Positions 9,755 through 18,498 of a stretch of DNA of 49,363 nucleotides are shown piece by piece (the first letter of the stretch is position 1; each line of letters opens with the position of its first letter). Source of the stretch: Pararhodobacter sp. Lineage in GTDB: Bacteria; Pseudomonadota; Alphaproteobacteria; Rhodobacterales; Rhodobacteraceae. Below the pieces are notes generated by a model that was not told the origin of the DNA, ran no database searches, and saw only the letters and a program-made list of their open reading frames with translations. The stretch lies in contig JAFIEK010000031.1 in NCBI GenBank assembly GCA_020832545.1, positions 1 to 49,363 of the forward strand, read 5' to 3'. A program made the translations under genes and the position numbers.

Positions 9755-10555
9755 TCACAACAGCCCCAGTGCCCGAAAGCTGCTTTCACGGGATTTGCCG
9801 ATGATCAGATGGTCATGCAATGTCAGACCCAGCGCCTGAGCGGCGGTCTGGATCTGTGCGGTCATGGTGATGTCGGCGTCGCTGGGCGTCGGGTCGCCGG
9901 AGGGATGATTGTGGACCAGGATCAGCGCCGAGGCGTTGAGATCAAGCGCCCGTCGCAGCACTTCGCGCGGGTAGACCGGTACATGATCGACTGTGCCGCG
10001 GCCCAGCTCCTCGTCCGCAATGAGCGTGTTTTTGCGATCAAGGAACAGCACGCGCAAATGCTCAGTCTCGCGGTGCGACATGGCGGTGTGGCAATAGTCC
10101 AGCAACGCCTGCCAGCTGGAGATGATGGGGCGGTTCAGCACGCGCGCCCGCGACAGGCGGGTGGCCATGGCCTCGGCCAGTTTCAGTTCAGTGATCACCG
10201 CCTGCCCCACGCCTTCAACACGCGACAACCGGGCTGGCGTGGCGGACACGGTCGCCGCCAGATCGCCGAACGTGTCCAGCAGGCGACGGGCGAGGGGTTT
10301 GACATCCTGCCGGGGAATGGCGCGAAAGAGCAGCAGTTCTAGGAGTTCGTAATCCGGCATGGCCTGAGCGCCGCCTTGCAGGAAGCGTTCCCGCAGCCGT
10401 TTGCGGTGATCGCGCAGATAGGAGGGTAGCCCGGGTGGCGGAAGTTGCGCCGTATCCTGTGCCATTTTGTCGGGCACCGTTACGACAGTTTGGGCGCTTT
10501 CAGGGGTGAAAAGCGGCAGAGCGGGTTCGGACAGGGCAGATCGTTGGCATGGCAT
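9755..10555 (-). CDS. radC: RadC family JAB-domain protein
   Basis: A 266-residue RadC-type protein (historically 'DNA repair', actual role unsettled). It has an N-terminal helical part with YLRDHRKRLRERFL at 46-59, a helix-hairpin-helix-like segment near 101-125 (RLSRVEGVGQAVITELKLAEA), and a C-terminal MPN/JAMM metalloprotease fold with the metal ligands of HNHPSGDPTPSDAD at 215-228 (H215, H217, D228), all intact. The ATG at 10555 is the longest reasonable start; M31 at 10465 is an alternative that would trim a non-conserved lead. It is downstream of dnaJ on the same strand but separated by a strong terminator. Confidence 0.93.
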   Translation of the reverse strand: MPCQRSALSEPALPLFTPESAQTVVTVPDKMAQDTAQLPPPGLPSYLRDHRKRLRERFLQGGAQAMPDYELLELLLFRAIPRQDVKPLARRLLDTFGDLAATVSATPARLSRVEGVGQAVITELKLAEAMATRLSRARVLNRPIISSWQALLDYCHTAMSHRETEHLRVLFLDRKNTLIADEELGRGTVDHVPVYPREVLRRALDLNASALILVHNHPSGDPTPSDADITMTAQIQTAAQALGLTLHDHLIIGKSRESSFRALGLL

Positions 10556-10582
10556 TCCCGGAGGGTGCAGCCGAATCAGTCA

Positions 10583-10622
10583 AGAAATGGTTAACGCCCG
10601 CCTGTGGCTGACAGGCGGGCGT
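10583..10622 (-). terminator. rho-independent terminator after dnaJ
   Basis: A perfect 12-bp stem (10594-10605 with 10611-10622, loop GGCTG) is followed on the minus strand by a T-rich stretch (TTAACCATTTCTTG). It lies 42 bp after the dnaJ stop and separates the chaperone operon from radC. Confidence 0.85.
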
Positions 10623-10663
10623 GTGTCGCCGGAACATCTGACATGAGAAGGGTGTGAAAGCCG

Positions 10664-11818
10664 TCAGCCCTTCATCCCCTCCCAGAAGTTTTTCACCTTG
10701 CTGAAAAAGCTCTGACCTTCAGGGTTGTTATGTTCGCTGAGCGACTCGAACTCGGCCAGCAGTTCTTTCTGCCGGGCAGTCAGATTGACCGGGGTTTCCA
10801 CTGAAAGCTCAATCAGCATGTCGCCGTGGCTGCCACCTCGCAATGAGGGCATCCCCTTGCTGCGCAGGCGCATCTGCTTGCCGGTCTGGCTGCCAGCCGG
10901 CACCTTCACGCGAGAGCGCCCGCCGTCGATCGTGGGTACCTCTACCTCGCCGCCCAGAGCCGCTGCGGAGAAGCTGATGGGAACGCGGCAGTAGAGATCA
11001 TGCGCATCGCGCTGAAAGATCGGATGCTCGCGCAATTCGATGAAGATATAGAGATCGCCCGACGGCCCGCCGCGCATCCCGGCCTCGCCTTCGCCGGACA
11101 GGCGGATGCGGGTGCCTGTTTCCACCCCGGCGGGGATGTTCACGCTGAGCGTGCGCTCTTTTTCCACGCGACCCGCGCCTTTGCAGACCTTGCAGGGGTT
11201 CTTGACGATCTGCCCCAAGCCGCCGCAGGTGGGGCAGGTGCGCTCAACCGTGAAGAAGCCTTGCTGCGCGCGTACCTTGCCGATGCCAGAGCAGGTGGGG
11301 CAGGTGACAGGCTCTGCCCCGCCCTCGGCCCCGGTGCCGTTGCAGGCTTCACAAGCTGTCAGCGAGGGCACCCGGATGCTTTTCTGCACGCCGGTATACG
11401 CCTCTTCGAGGGTTATGCGCATGTTGTAGCGCAGATCTGACCCGCGGCTGGCACGCTGGCGGGAGCCGCCCCTGCCACCGCCCATGAAATCGCCAAACAG
11501 ATCTTCGAACACGTCCGAGAAGGCCGAGCCGAAATCACCGCCCGGATGCGCGCCACCCCGTCCGCCACGCGGCGCGCCAGCGCCCATTCCGCCCTCGAAG
11601 GCGGCATGGCCGAAGCGGTCGTAGGCGGCCTTCCGCTCTGCGTCCTTGAGGGCGTCGTAGGCCTCGTTCACTTCCTTGAACTGCGCCTCGGCGTTGGGGT
11701 TGTCGGAGTTGCGATCAGGGTGGAACTGCTTGGCCTTCTGGCGATAGGCCTTCTTGATCTCATCTGCCGAAGCGCCGCGCGAAACGCCCAGCACATCGTA
11801 GAAATCGCGCTTTGCCAT
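10664..11818 (-). CDS. dnaJ: chaperone protein DnaJ (Hsp40)
   Basis: The 384-residue co-chaperone that stimulates DnaK ATPase and delivers substrates. The J domain (residues 1-70) carries the HPD tripeptide in KQFHPDRN; a Gly/Phe-rich linker follows ([14 protein letters not shown]), then four CxxCxGxG zinc repeats ([32 protein letters not shown]) and two C-terminal substrate-binding barrels. This is a full-length type I Hsp40. The ATG at 11818 has GAGGA about 8 bp upstream. It is 71 bp downstream of dnaK, with a hairpin in between that probably sets the DnaK:DnaJ ratio. Confidence 0.98.
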   Translation of the reverse strand: MAKRDFYDVLGVSRGASADEIKKAYRQKAKQFHPDRNSDNPNAEAQFKEVNEAYDALKDAERKAAYDRFGHAAFEGGMGAGAPRGGRGGAHPGGDFGSAFSDVFEDLFGDFMGGGRGGSRQRASRGSDLRYNMRITLEEAYTGVQKSIRVPSLTACEACNGTGAEGGAEPVTCPTCSGIGKVRAQQGFFTVERTCPTCGGLGQIVKNPCKVCKGAGRVEKERTLSVNIPAGVETGTRIRLSGEGEAGMRGGPSGDLYIFIELREHPIFQRDAHDLYCRVPISFSAAALGGEVEVPTIDGGRSRVKVPAGSQTGKQMRLRSKGMPSLRGGSHGDMLIELSVETPVNLTARQKELLAEFESLSEHNNPEGQSFFSKVKNFWEGMKG

Positions 11819-11840
11819 ACTAGTCCTCGTCTTAAAGGAT

Positions 11841-11874
11841 GGGGCCCCGGTCCGGTTTTACCGGCCGGGGCCCC
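11841..11874 (-). promoter_or_regulatory. strong intergenic hairpin between dnaK and dnaJ
   Basis: A 14-bp nearly perfect inverted repeat (outer arms GGGGCCCCGG, one bulged base, TTTTA loop on the plus strand) lies between the two genes. It lacks a long T tract on the minus strand, so I read it as a partial terminator or an mRNA-stabilising structure that protects the dnaK end of the transcript. Confidence 0.75.
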
Positions 11875-11889
11875 GGTCCGTGCCGCGTA

Positions 11890-13800
11890 TCAGTCGCGGC
11901 GCTTGTTATCGTCGAGATCCTCGAAATCGGCATCCACGATATCGTCATCGACCGGGCGCGGTTCATCCGACCCTTCGGGCTCAGCGGTTTCCTGCTGCGC
12001 CTTGTAGATCGCCTCACCCAGTTTCATCGAGGCATCGCGGACATTGTTGATGCCCGACTTGATCTTGTCGACATTGTCACCCTCAAGCGTATCCTTGAGT
12101 GCGGCAATCGCCAGTTCGATCGCCTCGGCTGTGGTGGGATCAACCTTGTCCTTGTATTCCGCAAGCGACTTGTCAGTCGAATGGATCAGGCTTTCAGCCT
12201 GGTTACGGGTTTCCACCAGTTCACGCCGCGACTTGTCGGCATCGGCATTGGCCTCGGCGTCCTTGACCATCTTTTCGATCTCTTCATCCGACAGACCGCC
12301 CGAGGCCTGGATGGTGATCTTCTGCTCCTTGCCGGTACCCTTGTCGCGCGCCGAGACGGAGACGATGCCGTTCGCGTCAATGTCGAACGTGACCTCGATC
12401 TGCGGCATGCCACGCGGGGCGGGCGGGATGTCTTCAAGGTTGAACTGGCCCAGCATCTTGTTGTCCTGCGCCATTTCGCGTTCACCCTGGAACACGCGGA
12501 TGGTCACGGCATGCTGGTTGTCCTCGGCGGTGGAGAAGACCTGGCTTTTCTTGGTGGGAATGGTGGTGTTGCGGTCGATCAGGCGGGTGAACACGCCGCC
12601 CAGGGTTTCAATCCCCAGCGACAGTGGCGTCACATCCAGCAGCACCACGTCTTTCACGTCACCTTGCAGAACCCCGGCCTGAATCGCCGCACCCAGTGCC
12701 ACCACCTCATCGGGGTTGACGCCTTTGTGGGGCTCTTTGCCGAAGAACTTGGTCACCTCTTCGATCACCTTGGGCATGCGGGTCATGCCGCCGACCAGAA
12801 CCACTTCGTCGATATCAGATTTGGACAGGCCCGCATCTTTCAGCGCGGCTTCGCAAGGCTTCAGGGACTTCTTGATGAAGTCGCCGACCAGCGATTCCAG
12901 CTTGGCACGGGTGAGCTTCATCACCATGTGCAGCGGCTGGCCGGTGTTCTTGTCCATCGAGATGAACGGCTGGTTGATCTCGGTCTGCTGGCTGGAGCTG
13001 AGCTCGATCTTGGCCTTTTCCGCCGCTTCCTTGAGGCGCTGAAGCGCCATCTTGTCGAGCGTCAGATCGACCCCGTGCTCTTTCTTGAACTCGTCCGCAA
13101 GGTAGTGGACGATCCGCATGTCGAAATCTTCGCCACCCAGGAAGGTGTCGCCGTTGGTTGATTTCACCTCAAAGAGGCCGTCGTCGATTTCCAGAATGGT
13201 GATGTCGAAGGTACCGCCGCCAAGGTCATAGACCGCGATGGTTTTGGTTTCCTTCTTGTCCAGACCGTAGGCCAGCGCCGCCGCCGTGGGCTCGTTGATG
13301 ATGCGCAGCACTTCCAGACCGGCGATTTTGCCGGCGTCTTTGGTGGCTTGGCGCTGAGCGTCGTTGAAATAGGCGGGCACCGTGATCACGGCCTGGGTGA
13401 CGCTTTCGCCCAGATACGACTCAGCGGTTTCCTTCATCTTTTGCAGGATGAAGGCCGAGACCTGGCTGGGGCTGTACTTTTCGCCGCGCACTTCAACCCA
13501 GGCATCGCCGTTGCCGCCATCGACGATCTTGTAGGGCACCAGTTTCTTGTCCTTCTCCACCTCGGCATCGCCCAGACGGCGGCCAATCAGGCGTTTGACG
13601 GCAAAAACGGTGTTGGTGGGGTTGGTCACTGCCTGGCGCTTGGCGGGCTGGCCAACCAGCCGCTCGCTTTCGGTGAAACCCACGATCGAAGGCGTGGTGC
13701 GTGCGCCTTCGGAATTTTCGATAACCCGGGGCTGCGAGCCGTCCATGATGGCAACGCAACTGTTTGTCGTCCCGAGGTCGATCCCGATGACTTTGGCCAT
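11890..13800 (-). CDS. dnaK: molecular chaperone DnaK (Hsp70)
   Basis: A 636-residue Hsp70 with all family signatures: [13 protein letters not shown] at the N terminus, [11 protein letters not shown] and [12 protein letters not shown] in the ATPase domain, the interdomain linker near [16 protein letters not shown], the substrate-binding beta domain and the helical lid. The tail ends in an acidic segment ([15 protein letters not shown]) typical of proteobacterial DnaK. The ATG at 13800 has AAGAGG upstream. A sigma-32 type promoter about 125 bp upstream indicates heat-shock induction. The usual partner grpE is not in this window. Confidence 0.98.
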   Translation of the reverse strand: MAKVIGIDLGTTNSCVAIMDGSQPRVIENSEGARTTPSIVGFTESERLVGQPAKRQAVTNPTNTVFAVKRLIGRRLGDAEVEKDKKLVPYKIVDGGNGDAWVEVRGEKYSPSQVSAFILQKMKETAESYLGESVTQAVITVPAYFNDAQRQATKDAGKIAGLEVLRIINEPTAAALAYGLDKKETKTIAVYDLGGGTFDITILEIDDGLFEVKSTNGDTFLGGEDFDMRIVHYLADEFKKEHGVDLTLDKMALQRLKEAAEKAKIELSSSQQTEINQPFISMDKNTGQPLHMVMKLTRAKLESLVGDFIKKSLKPCEAALKDAGLSKSDIDEVVLVGGMTRMPKVIEEVTKFFGKEPHKGVNPDEVVALGAAIQAGVLQGDVKDVVLLDVTPLSLGIETLGGVFTRLIDRNTTIPTKKSQVFSTAEDNQHAVTIRVFQGEREMAQDNKMLGQFNLEDIPPAPRGMPQIEVTFDIDANGIVSVSARDKGTGKEQKITIQASGGLSDEEIEKMVKDAEANADADKSRRELVETRNQAESLIHSTDKSLAEYKDKVDPTTAEAIELAIAALKDTLEGDNVDKIKSGINNVRDASMKLGEAIYKAQQETAEPEGSDEPRPVDDDIVDADFEDLDDNKRRD

Positions 13801-13925
13801 GATATACTACCTCTTTAACTTCGGCGATGTTGCAGGGCGGCGGTCCATCCGGCTCCGCAGCCCCAATCCCTGATCCGCCCGGCGCCCGCTTTGTGACAAA
13901 ACGGAGCCGCACGGCTTCGAGGGCT

Positions 13926-13954
13926 ATATAGGGAGGGGCCGGGGGGGCTGCAAG
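13926..13954 (-). promoter_or_regulatory. dnaK: RpoH (sigma-32) promoter of dnaK
   Basis: On the minus strand CTTGCA (13949-13954) is followed after 15 bp by CCCTATAT (13926-13933). This fits the alphaproteobacterial RpoH pattern (CTTG... then CCYATnT with a 13-15 bp spacer). It would leave a 5' leader of roughly 110-120 nt before the dnaK ATG. Confidence 0.75.
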
Positions 13955-14032
13955 CGTCACAGCTGTGTGATTTTCCCAGAAAACCGCAGACTTTTTGCCG
14001 AGTCCCGGCTGAAGTGGGGCCAGTTGGGGCAG

Positions 14033-14063
14033 GGGCCGCATTACCGATTACAATTCGCGGCCC
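14033..14063 (+). promoter_or_regulatory. inverted repeat upstream of the baeRF gene
   Basis: Perfect 7-bp arms GGGCCGC (14033-14039) and GCGGCCC (14057-14063) flank 17 bp that contain an AT-rich TTACAAT stretch able to act as a -10 box. It could be an operator over the promoter of the gene at 14108. Weak evidence; it could also be a chance GC-rich repeat. Confidence 0.3.
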
Positions 14064-14107
14064 GAATGACTAGATGAAAGCCAGCAACTTTGAACGCAGG
14101 AGTTTTC

Positions 14108-15229
14108 ATGCTTTACGTCGATATCCCCACCGAGAGCGAATTGCAGGCGCTGGTCTCCGCTCGCGGCGAGGCATCTGTTTCAATCTATCTGCCGACCACA
14201 CCGGAAACCCAGCATATCGCAGCAGCGCGCACCGAACTTGGCCAGCTCTTGAAGCAGGCCGAAACGCAGCTTGAAGCGGGGGGCAGCGCCAAGCGCACCA
14301 TCTGGCCGATTTCCGAGCAGGTGCATGACCTGATGGATGATGATGATTTCTGGGCTCATCAGGCCAACAGCCTTGCGCTGTTTGTCACGCCTGACAGCCT
14401 GCGCGCGTTTCGCCTGCCAAACCATTTGCACGCCATGGTGCAGGTGTCTGATCGCTTCCATATCAAGCCGCTTCTGCGGGCGGTCTCGGTGCAGCAGCAT
14501 GCGTTCGTTCTGGCGCTGGCCGAGAATGAGGTGCGTCTGATCGAGGTGTTTGCCGATCTTCCGGCGCAGGAGATCAAGGTGCAAGGGATGCCGAAGGATG
14601 CTGCCTCGGCTGCCGGTACGGCAACCGTGAACTCGCGCAACTATTCCAACCGCAAGGGCGGCTCTGAAGGTCAGAACGTGTTGTTGCGGGCTTTTTGCCG
14701 CAAAGTCGATGCCGCCCTGCGCCCAGTGTTGTCGGGGCGCTCAGAGCCGCTGATCATCGCTGCGACCGACCCGCTTTTGTCGATGTATCGCTCGGTCAAC
14801 AGCTACGATGCGCTGGCGGTTGATGCGATCAAGACCAGCCCCGTGCGCATCACGCCGTCCGAGCTGGCCGAGGCCGCGCGTCCGATCCTCGATGATCTGC
14901 ATGCGCAGAGCATTGCCGAGGTGCACAGCCTTTACAGCGCCCGCGAGAACGAGGGCCGGGCTACCACACAGGTAGGCCGCGCCGCCCGCGCTGCGACCTT
15001 CGGTGCGGTGGATACGCTGATGATCGACATCGACGAAGTGGTGGCGGGAACGGTGGATGACACCACCGGCGAAGTGACATTCGCCGATCACGAAGGCGCG
15101 CACAGCTATGGCGTGGTCGATGAGATTGCAAGCCGGGTGCTGGTGTCAAAAGGGCGGGTTTTGGCCGTGCGCCGCGAAGACATCGTTCAGGGCGCGTCAC
15201 TGGCCGCGATCCTGCGCTACGCGGTCTGA
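14108..15229 (+). CDS. bacterial eRF1/Pelota-like protein (baeRF family)
   Basis: A 373-residue protein resembling the bacterial archaeo-eukaryotic release-factor-like (baeRF) families. Recognisable blocks are an N-terminal SVSIYLPTTPETQ, the DDFWAHQANSLALFVTP segment (about 80-97), DRFHIKPLLRAV followed by AFVLALAENEVRLIEV (about 117-145), LLRAFCRKVDAAL, and a C-terminal alpha/beta part with EPLIIAATDPLLSMYR and GAVDTLMIDID. The catalytic GGQ loop of true release factors is not present; the nearest motif is GGSEGQ at about 184. The ATG at 14108 has an ideal AGGAG 6 bp upstream; a TTG six codons earlier is less likely. Role is inferred: ribosome-associated stress, rescue or hibernation factor. 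It is divergent from dnaK and ends at a strong terminator. Confidence 0.8.
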   Translation: MLYVDIPTESELQALVSARGEASVSIYLPTTPETQHIAAARTELGQLLKQAETQLEAGGSAKRTIWPISEQVHDLMDDDDFWAHQANSLALFVTPDSLRAFRLPNHLHAMVQVSDRFHIKPLLRAVSVQQHAFVLALAENEVRLIEVFADLPAQEIKVQGMPKDAASAAGTATVNSRNYSNRKGGSEGQNVLLRAFCRKVDAALRPVLSGRSEPLIIAATDPLLSMYRSVNSYDALAVDAIKTSPVRITPSELAEAARPILDDLHAQSIAEVHSLYSARENEGRATTQVGRAARAATFGAVDTLMIDIDEVVAGTVDDTTGEVTFADHEGAHSYGVVDEIASRVLVSKGRVLAVRREDIVQGASLAAILRYAV

Positions 15230-15250
15230 TCTGAACGGTTGACCCCTCTG

Positions 15251-15280
15251 AAAGCCCCGCCATCAAAGGCGGGGCTTTTT
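15251..15280. terminator. bidirectional rho-independent terminator
   Basis: An 11-bp stem (AAAGCCCCGCC at 15251-15261 and its complement at 15268-15278, loop ATCAAA) ends in TTTTT on the plus strand. It terminates the baeRF gene and, with a shorter T run on the minus strand, probably also the convergent AEC carrier gene that ends at 15291. Confidence 0.9.
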
Positions 15281-15290
15281 GCCTGCCAGA

Positions 15291-16217
15291 TCAGCTGGTA
15301 ACCAGCGCGATAATCAGCGGAAGTGTCGCCACACTGATCGCCGTGGATATCAGGATCGTCGCTGAGACCCGCGCCACGCCGATATTGAAATGCTGCGCCA
15401 GAATATAGACATTGCCCGCGACCGGCAGCGCGGCCGCCGCCACCAGAACGCCCGCCGTGTAAGGGTTGACGCTGAACAGGAAGAACGCGGCAAAACCCAC
15501 GGCCAGCGGGTGCAGAACCAGCTTGGCGAAGGTCAGCCAGCCCGCCACCGTCATCCGCTCGGCCTTGTTGCTGGCCAGCGAGGCGCCGATTGCGAAAAGC
15601 GCACCAGGGGTGGCGGCCGCGCCCAGCAATGTCATGAAGGCATTGACTGGCTGCGGCAGATCCATCGCGGTGGCCGACCATGCAAGCCCCAGCATCATGG
15701 CCACGATCATCGGGTTCTTCAGAAGACCGATGGCAATCACGCGCGGCAGATCGACAGACACCCGGCCCTCGCGCGACAGCGTGACGATTACCGTCAGCAG
15801 GGTGGAAAACACGATCAGATCGATCACCAGCACCAGAATGATGGTGCCCGCTGCGGCCTCGCCGAGCAGCAGAACCAGCATGGGCACGCCCAGAAAGCCG
15901 GTGTTGCCGATGATTGCGGTATGCGCCTCCATCGCCGCTTCAGTCAGCGGGCGGCGACGGGCGAAGGCCACGGAAAGCGCGATCAGATAGATCAGCCCGC
16001 AGCCCCACAGATAGGCCACCGCCGCGCGCGGCTCGAATATATCGCCTAGCGACATGTTGGCGGAGAAGCCGAACAGCATGGCCGACAGGGCAAAATAAAA
16101 CACGAAATTCGTCAGATAGGCCGTCGCTTCACGCGGGAAAAACCCGCTCCGCCCGGCCCAGTAGCCAAGCCCGATCACGGCAAAGAACGGGAGGGTCTGA
16201 AGAAAGACGGCCAGCAT
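15291..16217 (-). CDS. AEC (auxin efflux carrier) family transporter
   Basis: A 308-residue integral membrane protein with about ten hydrophobic segments in two five-helix halves. It matches the AEC/malonate transporter type: N-terminal LPFFAVIGLGYWAGRSGFF with the YLTNFVFYFALSAMLF helix, IGNTGFLGVPMLVLLL with the conserved Asn-Thr-Gly-Phe, and PVAGNVYILAQHFN near the C-terminus. Members move small organic anions or auxin-like acids; the substrate here is unknown. It is monocistronic on the minus strand, separated from the TRAP operon by that operon's terminator, so it is probably independently transcribed. Confidence 0.9.
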   Translation of the reverse strand: MLAVFLQTLPFFAVIGLGYWAGRSGFFPREATAYLTNFVFYFALSAMLFGFSANMSLGDIFEPRAAVAYLWGCGLIYLIALSVAFARRRPLTEAAMEAHTAIIGNTGFLGVPMLVLLLGEAAAGTIILVLVIDLIVFSTLLTVIVTLSREGRVSVDLPRVIAIGLLKNPMIVAMMLGLAWSATAMDLPQPVNAFMTLLGAAATPGALFAIGASLASNKAERMTVAGWLTFAKLVLHPLAVGFAAFFLFSVNPYTAGVLVAAAALPVAGNVYILAQHFNIGVARVSATILISTAISVATLPLIIALVTS

Positions 16218-16276
16218 GGGACTGCGCTAGCATAGCGGCGCGGCCCCCGCCAGAGTGTGTTTCTGCCCGGCGTCGG

Positions 16277-16311
16277 GAAAAATAAAACCGGCGCAGGATG
16301 CCCTGCGCCGG
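16277..16311 (-). terminator. rho-independent terminator of the TRAP operon
   Basis: A perfect 10-bp stem (16288-16297 with 16302-16311, loop of four bases) is followed on the minus strand by TTTTATTTTT. It lies 26 bp after the large-permease stop. Confidence 0.92.
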
Positions 16312-16337
16312 GATAGGTTTTCAGCGGGGAGTGGCGC

Positions 16338-17726
16338 TCAGAACAGCACCGACGGCAGCCAGAGAACCAACTCGGGGAAAATGAACAACAGCGAGATAGC
16401 CAACAGCTGAAGGATCACGAAGGGCAGCGCGCCGCGATAGATCATCATCGTTGAAACGCTGTTGGGCGCCACGCCGCGCAGGTAGAACAGCGAGAAGCCG
16501 AACGGCGGTGTCAGGAACGAGGTTTGCAGGTTCACGCCAATCATCACCCCCAGCCAGACCGGATCAATGCCCAACACCAGAAGCGTGGGCGCGGTGATCG
16601 GCAGAACGATGAAGATGATCTCGAACGTGTCCAGAATGAAGCCCAGAATGAACATGATGATCATCACCGTGATCATTGCGCCCATTGCACCGCCAGGCAT
16701 GGCGGCAAGGAATTCATGCACCAGATTGTCGCCACCCATCTGCCGGAAGACAATGGCAAAGACCGAGGCACCAAAGAGGATGATGAAGATCATCGATGTG
16801 ATGACCGCTGTGCGCTTCACCACATCCACCAGCACCGCAAAGTTCAGTCGCCAGCGCAACGCTGCCAGCAGCGTGGCCCCCACCGCGCCGACCGATGCGG
16901 CCTCGGTCGGTGTGGCAATGCCGCCGAGGATCGAGCCCAGAACCGACGCGATCAGCAGCAAAGGCGGTACCAGCGCGGTGATGATTTCCTTCCACAGCCC
17001 CTTCTTTTCTTCGGGAGGAATGGGCGTGGCCGGGCAGCTTTCGGGGTCGGTGATCGCCTTGAAGAGGATATAGCCGATATAGATTGCCACCAACAGAAGA
17101 CCCGGGATGAACGCGCCTGCAAACAGATCGCCCACCGACACGGTTTTGGGCGCGAAATTACCCATGCTCATCTGTACTTGGCTGTGCATCCCCGCGATCA
17201 TGTCGCCCATGAAGATCAGCACGGTCGACGGCGGGATGATCTGGCCCAGCGTGCCGGACGCACAGATGGTGCCGCAGGCCAGCTTGGGGTCATAGCCCGC
17301 CCGCAACATCGCGGGCAGCGAGATCAGGCCCATGGTGACCACTGTCGCCCCCACCACGCCGGTTGAGGCTGCCAGCAGCGCCCCGACCAGAATGACCGAG
17401 ATCCCCAGCCCGCCGCGCATGTTGCCAAACAGCCTGCCCATGGTCGACAAAAGCTGCTCGGCAATGTTTGATCGTTGCAGCATTACGCCCATGAAGATGA
17501 ACAAAGGCACCGCCACCAGCACCTCGTTGATCATGTAGCCGGTATAGCGCCCGGCCAGCGCGCGCAGGTTCGACATGTCGAACACGCCGAAATACAGGCC
17601 AAGATAGGCGAAGATGATCGAGGTTCCGGCCAGCGTGAAAGCCACCGGAAAGCCCAGCATCAGCATGCCGATTACGCCTAGAAACATCGTGCCGGCAAGG
17701 ATTTCTCCTAGAAGTACGGGATCCAT
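16338..17726 (-). CDS. TRAP transporter large permease (DctM type)
   Basis: The 462-residue, roughly 12-helix transport subunit of a tripartite ATP-independent periplasmic transporter, which imports organic acids using a sodium or proton gradient. DctM features include GFPVAFTLAGTS at the N terminus, AVPLFIFMGVML, LISLPAMLRAGYDPKLACGTICASGTLGQIIPPS in segments, GIATPTEAASVGAVGA, and the LTPPFGFSLFYLRGVAP closing block. The ATG at 17726 has AGGAG within the end of the small-permease gene (6 bp gap), so the two are translationally close. The length (462) is slightly above the common 425-435, as in TakP-linked permeases. Confidence 0.96.
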   Translation of the reverse strand: MDPVLLGEILAGTMFLGVIGMLMLGFPVAFTLAGTSIIFAYLGLYFGVFDMSNLRALAGRYTGYMINEVLVAVPLFIFMGVMLQRSNIAEQLLSTMGRLFGNMRGGLGISVILVGALLAASTGVVGATVVTMGLISLPAMLRAGYDPKLACGTICASGTLGQIIPPSTVLIFMGDMIAGMHSQVQMSMGNFAPKTVSVGDLFAGAFIPGLLLVAIYIGYILFKAITDPESCPATPIPPEEKKGLWKEIITALVPPLLLIASVLGSILGGIATPTEAASVGAVGATLLAALRWRLNFAVLVDVVKRTAVITSMIFIILFGASVFAIVFRQMGGDNLVHEFLAAMPGGAMGAMITVMIIMFILGFILDTFEIIFIVLPITAPTLLVLGIDPVWLGVMIGVNLQTSFLTPPFGFSLFYLRGVAPNSVSTMMIYRGALPFVILQLLAISLLFIFPELVLWLPSVLF

Positions 17727-17732
17727 GCCTGC

Positions 17733-18284
17733 TTACTCCTGATCGTATTTGTAGCGGTAATCGTCCGGCACCAGATCTTCACGGCCCGCGATCAGCAGGA
17801 TCGAGCGGATCAGCATGGCGATACCCTGAATCGCGATGGTGACGGCGAAGACAAGCATGAAGGTCTTGAGGATGAACAGCCCCGGCATGCCGCCGGGGTT
17901 TGCCGAGCCCTCGTAAAGCCGCCATGAGCGCTGCACAAAGACCAGGGTATAGCTCCAGACCACCCATGCGAAGGGCAGCAAAAACGCCACCACGCCCACC
18001 GCATCCATCCACGCCTTGGTTTTTGTGGTGGCTGGGCGATAGAAGATGTCCACGCGCACATGGTCGTTGCGGTAAAGCGCATAACCCGCGACGGCGGTGA
18101 ACATGACGCCGTTCATCCAGGGATACAGATCCTGCATCCAAAGCCGGGTCGAGCCGAGGATATAGCGCTCGATCACCACCCAGAAACAGACCAGCACAAT
18201 CCCGAGGGACAGCCAGATGAAGACATTGCCGATCAGCCTGTTGATCAGGTTGATCACGCGCATGATGTAGGACAGGACTAACAC
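17733..18284 (-). CDS. TRAP transporter small permease (DctQ type)
   Basis: A 183-residue, four-helix membrane subunit that couples the binding protein to the large permease. Conserved features: the helix with IVLVCFWVVIERYILGST, WMQDLYPWMNGVMFTAVAGYAL, and the NDHVRVDIFY motif (H/D-R-VD) characteristic of DctQ. I chose the GTG at 18284, which has GGGGGA about 5 bp upstream; the ATG at 18263 has no clear ribosome binding site and would remove seven residues. A frame remains open to 18338 without family character. It follows the binding-protein gene after 214 bp that contain a strong hairpin. Confidence 0.9.
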   Translation of the reverse strand: MLVLSYIMRVINLINRLIGNVFIWLSLGIVLVCFWVVIERYILGSTRLWMQDLYPWMNGVMFTAVAGYALYRNDHVRVDIFYRPATTKTKAWMDAVGVVAFLLPFAWVVWSYTLVFVQRSWRLYEGSANPGGMPGLFILKTFMLVFAVTIAIQGIAMLIRSILLIAGREDLVPDDYRYKYDQE

Positions 18285-18410
18285 CGTATCCCCCGTTTGA
18301 GCCTGTTGGCATGCCCTTGGCAGTGAACGCCCGGGCATTGTTATGCGTCGTCACCCGAGGCTGCGGATATGGCCGCGGTGCCCTCGGGTTGTGGCGATTT
18401 ATTCCATGCC

Positions 18411-18437
18411 GAGGCCCGGGGAAATCCCCCGGGCCTC
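18411..18437 (-). promoter_or_regulatory. hairpin between TRAP binding-protein and permease genes
   Basis: A perfect 11-bp stem (GAGGCCCGGGG at 18411-18421 with its complement at 18427-18437) with a five-base loop and no T tract. Such hairpins after a binding-protein gene usually stabilise its 3' end or partly terminate, giving more binding protein than permease. Confidence 0.75.
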
Positions 18438-18498
18438 GAAAATTTGCTTGATCAGGCCACCTTGGACACCGCCCTTGTGCAGCCTGTCTGTGGGACGC

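Larger units (their letters stand above)
13801..14107. other. divergent control region between dnaK and the baeRF gene
   Basis: This 307-bp gap holds the dnaK heat-shock promoter (13926-13954), a 10-bp palindrome CACAGCTGTG (13959-13968), an inverted repeat at 14033-14063 and the AGGAG ribosome binding site of the baeRF gene (14098-14102). I see no coding sequence in it. Confidence 0.7.

Noticed and set aside
14641-14670. GGSEGQ in the baeRF protein as a release-factor GGQ loop
   Set aside because: The Gly-Gly-Gln triplet is not contiguous, so peptidyl-tRNA hydrolysis by a GGQ mechanism is not supported.
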